NCBI RefSeq assembly: GCF_024584805.1
Contig: NZ_CP075715.1
Coordinates: 2,786,026 to 2,850,025, forward strand
Source of the DNA: Streptomyces sp. FIT100
Lineage (GTDB): Bacteria > Actinomycetota > Actinomycetes > Streptomycetales > Streptomycetaceae
DNA length: 64,000 nt
Direction: 5' to 3'
Shown: positions 58,948 to 64,000 of the stretch, one piece after another
Position numbering within the stretch: the first letter of the stretch is position 1
Layout: each line of letters starts with the position of its first letter
Notes under the pieces: generated by a model
Seen by the model: only the letters and a program-made list of their open reading frames with translations
Told to the model about the DNA's origin: nothing
Database searches by the model: none
Program-made: the position numbers and the translations under genes

Positions 58948-59715
58948 TCATGTGCCCAGATGCGCCGAGAAACTGAAGCGGTCGCCGCGGTAGAGCGTGC
59001 GCACACGCTCCAGGGGCCGCTTGGCCGTGTCGCGCGAGACCCGGTGGATCAGCAGCATGGGCAGCGCCGGCGGGGTCCCGATGAGGAGCGCCTCGCGGGG
59101 CGTCGCGAGGACCGTCTCGATGCGCTCGTCCGCGTCGCCGAACTCGATGCCGAGCCGGTCGCGCAGGTAGGCGTAGAAGGACGAGTCGGGGTCGAATTCG
59201 GTGTCGAGCCGGGGCACGCGCGCGACCGCGACGTACGTGCTCTCCACGCCCATCCGCTCGTCGTCCGCGAGCACCACACGCTCCATGTGCCAGACGGGTT
59301 CGCCGCGCTCCAGGCCCGACTCGGCGGCGAGCCGCGGCGGGCAGGGGAAACGGTCGAGGGAGATCAGGTGACGACCGGGCGTACGTCCCTGGCGCCGGAC
59401 GCCCTCGGTGTAGCTCGCGAGCGAGAGCGGCTGCTCCAGCTTGGGGCCCGCGACCACGGTGCCCCGTCCCTGGCGGCGCAGCCGGCCTTCGAGGAGCAGC
59501 TCGCGCAGCGCCTGGCGCACGGTCTCGCGCGACACCTCGAACCGTACGGCGAGGTCGCGCTCGGTCGGCAGCAGCCCGTCCTCGCCCAACTCCTCTATCA
59601 GGGCGGCCACTTGGGCCTTGACGGTGAAGTACTTGGGGATGCGGCCGTGCTCGGGGATGCCGGAACGGACGGGCGCGCCGGGGTCCAGGTCGTCCGGGTA
59701 GTTCAGATGGTCCAC
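58948..59715 (-). CDS. GntR/HutC-family regulator (UTRA domain)
   Basis: This is a 255-residue regulator. The winged helix-turn-helix (about residues 20-85) contains LLPTERDLAVRFEVSRETVR and LLLEGRLRRQGRGTVV. The UTRA effector domain follows (LASYTEGVRRQGRTPGR, HMERVVLADDERMGVESTYV, LLIHRVSRD, VRTLYRGDRFSFSAHLG). The GTG at 59715 is the only reasonable start, though the ribosome site is weak. It precedes the phosphonate operon in the same direction, with about 150 bases between, and probably controls it. Confidence 0.85.
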   Translation of the reverse strand: MDHLNYPDDLDPGAPVRSGIPEHGRIPKYFTVKAQVAALIEELGEDGLLPTERDLAVRFEVSRETVRQALRELLLEGRLRRQGRGTVVAGPKLEQPLSLASYTEGVRRQGRTPGRHLISLDRFPCPPRLAAESGLERGEPVWHMERVVLADDERMGVESTYVAVARVPRLDTEFDPDSSFYAYLRDRLGIEFGDADERIETVLATPREALLIGTPPALPMLLIHRVSRDTAKRPLERVRTLYRGDRFSFSAHLGT

Positions 59716-59750
59716 CGGGGGATGTTCCCAGATGTTGGTGAACGACCAGG

Positions 59751-60581
59751 TCAGTGCCGTCCGGTACGGAGGCGGCGGGCACCAGCGAGGAGCAGGAGTC
59801 CGGCGGCGACGAGCGCGGTCACGGCGGCGACGAGGCCGATGTCGGGCTGCGTACCGGTCGGGGCGAGCTCCTCGCCCGGGGGCCTGCTCGCGTACGGCTG
59901 TTCCTCGGAGGCGAGCAGGCGGAACCGGTAGTCGCCGGACTGGCCCACCCACTCGCCGTCCAGGCCGCGGCGCTGGACGACGGCGGCGTTGGCGACGACC
60001 GAGTCGGCGAGGGTGTCCAGGGCGGGGAAGGCGAGGCGGACGGGGATGGCGAGGGTGGCGTGGCCGGGGACGACGAAGCCGTCACCCCCGGCCCGGCTCT
60101 CACTCCCGAAGGCGCCGACGGCCTCGCCGTGGTCGGTCTGCTCGACGACGACCTGCCGCCAGGTCCCGCCCCCCGCGTCGAAGAACTCCATCCGGACCCG
60201 GGCGGGGGTGACGGCGTGGTCCCGGCCGGTGAGCACGACGACCGGGTGGACGCTCCGGCAGGGCCGGGCGGTGGTGTTGGTCAGCTCGACGGTGAACTCC
60301 CCGGGGCCGGCCCCGGCGCGGAACGCGGCGGGTCCGCCGGTGATCCTCGTGGCGATGGGGAAGCCGGAGACGCGCACGTCACCGCAGACCGGCTGCTGTG
60401 CCGCGGGGGTGGTCTTCGTGGGGGCGGTGACGGTCGCCGTGGGGGCGGGACCGACCGTGGCCCTGGGAGCGGGAGGGACAGGGGGGACAGAGGCGGCGGG
60501 CGCAGCGGCCGGTCCCGAGAGGACGGCGGAAGCGAGGGCGGCCGCCGTGACCGGGAGAGAGAGGGCCTTGCGCATACGCAT
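59751..60581 (-). CDS. LAPTG-anchored surface protein (sortase E substrate)
   Basis: This is a 276-residue secreted protein. Signal peptide to about residue 25, then a Pro/Thr/Ala-rich stretch, then a beta-rich ectodomain of about 180 residues with two cysteines (QQPVCGDVRVSG, TARPCRSVHPVVVL). The C-terminus is a sorting signal: ELAPTG, the helix IGLVAAVTALVAAGLLLLAGA, and the basic tail RRLRTGRH. LAxTG is the motif read by class E sortases in Streptomyces, so the protein should be linked to peptidoglycan. Function of the ectodomain unknown. The exact start (60581 or 60575) is uncertain. Confidence 0.82.
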   Translation of the reverse strand: MRMRKALSLPVTAAALASAVLSGPAAAPAASVPPVPPAPRATVGPAPTATVTAPTKTTPAAQQPVCGDVRVSGFPIATRITGGPAAFRAGAGPGEFTVELTNTTARPCRSVHPVVVLTGRDHAVTPARVRMEFFDAGGGTWRQVVVEQTDHGEAVGAFGSESRAGGDGFVVPGHATLAIPVRLAFPALDTLADSVVANAAVVQRRGLDGEWVGQSGDYRFRLLASEEQPYASRPPGEELAPTGTQPDIGLVAAVTALVAAGLLLLAGARRLRTGRH

Positions 60582-60785
60582 GGCGCCATCAGAACCGCCC
60601 ACCGCGGCCGATGCCGCACGGGAGGGGCCGAACAGCCGCCGAGCGTCCCTCCTCCCAGCGTATTTTCGCCGGCGCGCGCCGCTCGGGAGGGGCGGCGGGG
60701 CGGAGGGTGGTGCGCGGCCCGGCCTCGATGCCGCCTCGATGCCGCCTCGCCAGCGCCCCGGTGCCGCCCCGGTGCGAGCGCTGCC

Positions 60786-62003
60786 TCAGCGGGGGTGGGA
60801 CACGTACGCCACCTCGGCCCGCCCGAACACCGGAGCGAGCAGCAGCTGCGCCGCGCCCTCGGCGACCCGGTAGGCGCCGCCCCCGGCGGGCGCGACCCTG
60901 GCCCGGGTGCGCGAGACGAGCGTGGCCCGCACGCCTCGTATGAACTCGGCCTCGGCCGCGGCGACGACGCGGCCGCCGAGCAGTACGCGGTCGATGTCGA
61001 GCAGCTCGACAAGGTTCGCCACACCGGTCCCGAGCACCCGGGTGGCCTCGTCGATGTCGCCCCTGGCGACGGCCGCCAGGCACAGCGCCTCGATGCACCC
61101 TCGCTTGCCGCACTCGCACGACGGTCCGTCGAGCTGGACGACCTGGTGGCCGAACTCCCCGGCGCCCGTGCGCACGCCCCGGTACAGCATCCCGTCGAGC
61201 ACCAGCCCGGCACCTATTCCGGTGCCCAGGTGCAGATAGGCGAAGGACCCTCCGCTCCCGCGCAACAGCAGACCGAGGGCGGCGGCGTTGGTGTCCTTGT
61301 CGAGCACGACCGGCAGCCCGAGCCGGCAGGCCAGTTCGTCCCTCAGCCGGTATCCGTCCCACTCCGGGTATCCGGTGACGCGGTGCGGCACCCCGGCGGC
61401 GTGGTCGAGCGGGCCCGGCATGGCGACCCCGACGCCGAGCACCCGCCTCCCCGCCGTCTCTCCCGCGTCCGGGTCACCGCTGTCCGCCTCGCCCCCGGGC
61501 AGGGAGCCGGCCAGCAGGGTCCGCACTTCCTGCGTCGCCTGGGCGGTCACGGCGTCCGGACCCGCGCCGAGGTCGAGAGGGACGACACGGGTGGCGATCC
61601 GTGTGCCGGCGAGGTCCAGCAGGACGGCGGTCAGCTCGTCCCGGTCCAGCTGCACCCCGACCGCGTACGCCGCGGACGGCACGAGGCGCAGCACCGTCCG
61701 TGGTTTACCCCCGGTCGAGGCGCGCCGTCCCGCCTCCGTGACCAGCTCCTCGTCGCGGAGCCGGGCGGTGATCTTGCTGACGGCCTGCGGGGTGAGACCG
61801 GTGCGGTCGGCCAGTTCGAGGCGGCTGATGCCGTCCTCCCCAGCGGTGCGCAGCAGATCGAGCACCAGGGCCTCGTTGTGGTTGCGCAGCAGCGGCAGAT
61901 TGACGCCGAGGGCGCCACCTCCGCCGCCCGGGGACATGGCCGCGCCGGCGCCCTCCCCCGGCGCTCCTATCGCTCTGGCCCTGTTCACCCTCACACCCCC
62001 CAT
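60786..62003 (-). CDS. ROK-family transcriptional repressor
   Basis: This is a protein of about 405 residues. The N-terminal winged helix is HNEALVLDLLRTAGEDGISR, then RTGLTPQAVSKITARLRDEE. The ROK sugar-kinase-like domain has VLGVGVAMPGPLD, DKDTNAAALG, LHLGTGIGAGLVLDG, GEFGHQVV and the zinc motif CECGKRGCIEALC. Such proteins repress sugar genes. It is divergent from the Gfo/Idh/MocA gene, with a palindrome between. The start is uncertain: I took the ATG at 62003; a start at 61937 is possible. Confidence 0.85.
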   Translation of the reverse strand: MGGVRVNRARAIGAPGEGAGAAMSPGGGGGALGVNLPLLRNHNEALVLDLLRTAGEDGISRLELADRTGLTPQAVSKITARLRDEELVTEAGRRASTGGKPRTVLRLVPSAAYAVGVQLDRDELTAVLLDLAGTRIATRVVPLDLGAGPDAVTAQATQEVRTLLAGSLPGGEADSGDPDAGETAGRRVLGVGVAMPGPLDHAAGVPHRVTGYPEWDGYRLRDELACRLGLPVVLDKDTNAAALGLLLRGSGGSFAYLHLGTGIGAGLVLDGMLYRGVRTGAGEFGHQVVQLDGPSCECGKRGCIEALCLAAVARGDIDEATRVLGTGVANLVELLDIDRVLLGGRVVAAAEAEFIRGVRATLVSRTRARVAPAGGGAYRVAEGAAQLLLAPVFGRAEVAYVSHPR

Positions 62004-62025
62004 TGTGCGCCCCGCTTGCACTTTG

Positions 62026-62038
62026 GCAACAGCGTTGC
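62026..62038. promoter_or_regulatory. Candidate ROK-repressor operator
   Basis: GCAAC-AGC-GTTGC is a 13-base palindrome centred between the ROK gene and the divergent dehydrogenase, embedded in TTTGGCAACAGCGTTGCTTAA. Its position is ideal for joint control of both genes. Confidence 0.6.
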
Positions 62039-62051
62039 TTAAGTGGACCAC

Positions 62052-63185
62052 ATGGTGGAGCACATGACTGGCACTGGCAGTGGCGCGGGCATCGGATCCC
62101 GCCCCACCGGCCCCATCCGCGTCGGACTCGTCGGCTACGGCCTCGCGGGCTCCGTCTTCCACGCCCCGCTGATCGCGTCGACCGAGGGCCTCGTCCTCGA
62201 CACCGTCGTGACGTCGAACGAGGAGCGCCGGGCCCAGGCCCGCGCCGAGTTCCCCGGCGAGGAACTGCGTTTCGCGGCCGCGCCCGACGAGCTGTGGTCC
62301 CGTGCCGACGAGCTCGACCTGATCGTCATCGCGTCGCCGAACAAGACCCATGTGCCGGTCGCGACCGCCGCCCTGGAGGCCGGTCTCGCCGTGGTCGTCG
62401 ACAAGCCCATCGCCGGCACCGCCGCCGAGGCCCGCTCGCTGGCGGCCCTCGCCGAGAAGCACGGCCTGCTGCTCTCGGTCTTCCAGAACCGCCGCTGGGA
62501 CAACGACTTCCTCACCCTCCAGCGGCTGATCGCGGACGGCGAGCTCGGCGACGTCCAGCGCTTCGAGTCCCGCTTCGAGCGCTGGCGCCCTCAGCTCAAG
62601 GGCGGCTGGCGCGAGTCCGGCGCCCCGGAGGAGATCGGCGGTCTCCTCTACGACCTGGGCAGCCACGTCGTCGACCAGGCCCTGGTCCTCTTCGGCCCGG
62701 CGGTCCGGGTGTACGCGGAGTCCGACGTGCGCCGCCCCGGCGCCGAGACCGATGACGACACCTTCATCGCCCTCACGCACGCGAGCGGCGTCCGCTCGCA
62801 CCTGTACGTCAGCGCCACCACCGCCCAGCTCGGCCCGCGCTTCCGGGTCCTCGGCTCGGCCGCCGGCTACGTCAAGTACGGCCTCGACCCCCAGGAGGCC
62901 GCCCTGCGCGACGGCAAGCGCCCGGGTGCCGACGAGGTGTGGGGCGTCGAACCGGCCTCCCTGTGGGGCCGGGTCGGCTCGGGCGAGTCCCCGCTCACGG
63001 GCGGCGGCCGTCCCGTCGAGACGCTGCCGGGCGACTACCCGGCGTACTACGCGGCGATCGCCGCCGCCCTGCGTGACGGCACCCCGCCGCCGGTCACCGC
63101 CCGCGAGGCCGCCGCCGCCCTCGACGTCCTGGAGGCGGCCCGCCGCTCGGCCCGCGAGGGCATCACCGTGGAGCTCGACGCATGA
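62052..63185 (+). CDS. Gfo/Idh/MocA-family NAD(P)-dependent dehydrogenase
   Basis: This is a 377-residue oxidoreductase. The dinucleotide site is RVGLVGYGLAGSVFHAP. The family lysine motif is VVVDKPIAGT, and GGLLYDLGSHVVDQAL is the substrate-domain helix with the catalytic histidine region. It acts on a sugar, inositol or related polyol, identity unknown. Several ATG/GTG starts lie close together (62043, 62052, 62064). It is controlled in all likelihood by the divergent ROK repressor and is coupled to the next gene by an ATGA overlap. Confidence 0.87.
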   Translation: MVEHMTGTGSGAGIGSRPTGPIRVGLVGYGLAGSVFHAPLIASTEGLVLDTVVTSNEERRAQARAEFPGEELRFAAAPDELWSRADELDLIVIASPNKTHVPVATAALEAGLAVVVDKPIAGTAAEARSLAALAEKHGLLLSVFQNRRWDNDFLTLQRLIADGELGDVQRFESRFERWRPQLKGGWRESGAPEEIGGLLYDLGSHVVDQALVLFGPAVRVYAESDVRRPGAETDDDTFIALTHASGVRSHLYVSATTAQLGPRFRVLGSAAGYVKYGLDPQEAALRDGKRPGADEVWGVEPASLWGRVGSGESPLTGGGRPVETLPGDYPAYYAAIAAALRDGTPPPVTAREAAAALDVLEAARRSAREGITVELDA

Positions 63186-63667
63186 CCGCCGTCACCGCCC
63201 CCGCCGGCGCCCCGGACATCGCGACGCTCGAGGCCCAGGAGCAGCAGCTGACTCTGCCCCGCTTCACCCTCGACGACGCCTGGACGCTCGGCTCGATGCT
63301 CGTCGAGCTCGCGAACGAGCGCCGTGCGCCGGTCGCGATCGACATCCGCCGCGGCCCCCAGCAGCTCTTCCACTGCGCGCTGCCGGGCTCGACGGCCGAC
63401 AACGACGCCTGGATCGACCGCAAGCGGCGCGTCGTGGAGCGGTACAGCGAGAGCTCGCTCCTCGTCGGCAGCCGTTTCCGCGCCAAGGGCACGACCTTCG
63501 AGGAGTCGTCCCGCCTCGACCCCGACCGTTACGCGGCCCACGGCGGCTCGTTCCCGGTCCGCGTCGAGGGCGCGGGCGTCATCGGCACCGTCACGGTCTC
63601 CGGCCTCCCCCAGGCCGAGGACCACGCGATGGTGGTCGAAGCGCTGACCCGCCTCCTGTCCACCTGA
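63182..63667 (+). CDS. HbpS/GlcG-like (UPF0303, heme-degrading domain) protein
   Basis: This is a 161-residue cytoplasmic protein. The family core is LPRFTLDDAWTLGSMLVELA, followed by PVAIDIRRGPQQLFHCALPG, DNDAWIDRKRRVVERYSESS and the C-terminal VIGTVTVSGLPQAEDHAMVV. Relatives are annotated as heme-degrading-domain or UPF0303 proteins. No signal peptide is present, so this is not secreted HbpS itself. ATG overlaps the dehydrogenase stop. Pairing with a Gfo/Idh/MocA enzyme suggests a role in the same sugar pathway. Confidence 0.82.
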   Translation: MTAVTAPAGAPDIATLEAQEQQLTLPRFTLDDAWTLGSMLVELANERRAPVAIDIRRGPQQLFHCALPGSTADNDAWIDRKRRVVERYSESSLLVGSRFRAKGTTFEESSRLDPDRYAAHGGSFPVRVEGAGVIGTVTVSGLPQAEDHAMVVEALTRLLST

Positions 63668-63685
63668 CTTCCTGTCCACCTGACT

Positions 63686-63722
63686 CCGCGGAGGGGGTGA
63701 ATCCCCCGCACCCCCTCCGCGG
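63686..63722. terminator. Hairpin terminator after the dehydrogenase operon
   Basis: A perfect 14-bp inverted repeat (CCGCGGAGGGGGTG, 63686-63699, and its complement 63709-63722) with a nine-base loop. Just before it, TCCTGTCCACCTGACT is duplicated in tandem across the stop codon of the preceding gene. Confidence 0.85.
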
Positions 63723-63820
63723 CACTCCCCAGGGCCTGCCCGAGCCGTGCGCGCCCGCGGGCCCCGCGCCCGAGCGCCAGGTGTCCAGCGCCGGGCGGCC
63801 CCGGGCCGGCGTGCCTCGGA

Positions 63821-64000
63821 CTAGGCGTCCTTGAACTCCTGGCGCTGCCGCCCGAGTCCGTCGATCTCCAGCTCGACGACATCCCCGGACCGCAGGTACG
63901 GCTTGGGCTCGGGCCGCCCCATCGCGACGCCCGCGGGCGTACCGGTGTTGATCACATCGCCCGGGTAGAGGGTCATGAACTGGCTGACGTAGCGCACCAC
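63821..64000 (-). CDS. Fumarylacetoacetate hydrolase family protein, C-terminal part only
   Basis: The last 59 codons of a minus-strand gene run off the window. The sequence includes SQFMTLYPGDVINTGTPAGV and YLRSGDVVELEIDGLG. This is the conserved C-terminal region of FAH-type enzymes such as 2-hydroxyhepta-2,4-dienedioate isomerase or oxaloacetate decarboxylase. Only the family can be told. It converges with the HbpS-like gene. Confidence 0.8.
   Translation of the reverse strand: MVRYVSQFMTLYPGDVINTGTPAGVAMGRPEPKPYLRSGDVVELEIDGLGRQRQEFKDA

Overview
The window is high-GC DNA with Streptomyces-type gene content: GTG/ATG starts, GGAGG ribosome sites, short overlapping operons, actinobacterial regulators, and a gene order from cebR through cdgA to cslA-glxA that I recognise from Streptomyces chromosomes. 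The first 32 bases are pure C, which probably marks a contig edge or filler.

Layout. 0-7.4 kb: a small unknown gene, a methyltransferase, then the cello-oligosaccharide locus cebR / cebE-cebF-cebG-bglC with a perfect CebR operator. 7.5-11.3 kb: a secreted CBM2-GH18 chitinase and a two-component system. 11.4-16.3 kb: small membrane and unknown proteins, a decayed sigma-factor remnant, a spermidine-synthase-like protein, a helix-turn-helix/TPR regulator and a histidine phosphatase. 16.4-21.6 kb: a PAP2 enzyme, then an operon of an iron-sulfur RecB/Cas4-type nuclease, an uncharacterised 530-residue protein and a Dna2/Upf1-type SF1 helicase. I regard this split nuclease-helicase operon as the best candidate for an under-described system. 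21.9-25 kb: small proteins, a prim-pol-like protein, the first of three identical tRNA-Lys(CUU) genes, and an M6 protease. 25.3-27.4 kb: cdgA, a PAS-GGDEF-EAL cyclic-di-GMP protein.

27.6-37.7 kb is a catabolic island: LLM oxidoreductase, two EutA-like Asp/Glu-racemase-fold proteins, a D-2-hydroxyacid dehydrogenase, an amidase, a DUF3830 protein, an Ehu-type ABC importer (ehuB-C-D-A) and an IclR regulator. It ends at a second tRNA-Lys gene in the opposite orientation. A MITE-like element sits between the amidase and DUF3830 genes and supplies both stop codons. 38-43.6 kb: acyl-CoA synthetase, an AA10 lytic polysaccharide monooxygenase (lpmP) with a DasR-type operator, an SPFH protein and a cell-wall hydrolase. 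43.7-49 kb: the third tRNA-Lys gene, then cslA-glxA and a convergent GH6 enzyme, the hyphal-tip beta-glucan machinery. 49.1-51.6 kb: a sortase with a highly charged surface protein, and a HAD phosphatase.

51.7-53.1 kb holds a decayed TnpB gene and a second MITE-like element. 53.2-59.7 kb is a 2-aminoethylphosphonate uptake and degradation operon (binding protein, two permeases, ATPase, phosphonatase, FAD oxidase) with a GntR regulator. The window ends with an LAPTG-anchored surface protein, a ROK repressor divergent from a Gfo/Idh/MocA dehydrogenase and an HbpS-like protein, and the truncated 3' end of a fumarylacetoacetate-hydrolase-family gene.

Taken together, much of the region serves polysaccharide use and remodelling (cellobiose, chitin, tip glucan) and uptake of small organic acids or phosphonates. 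Several decayed mobile elements lie between the blocks.
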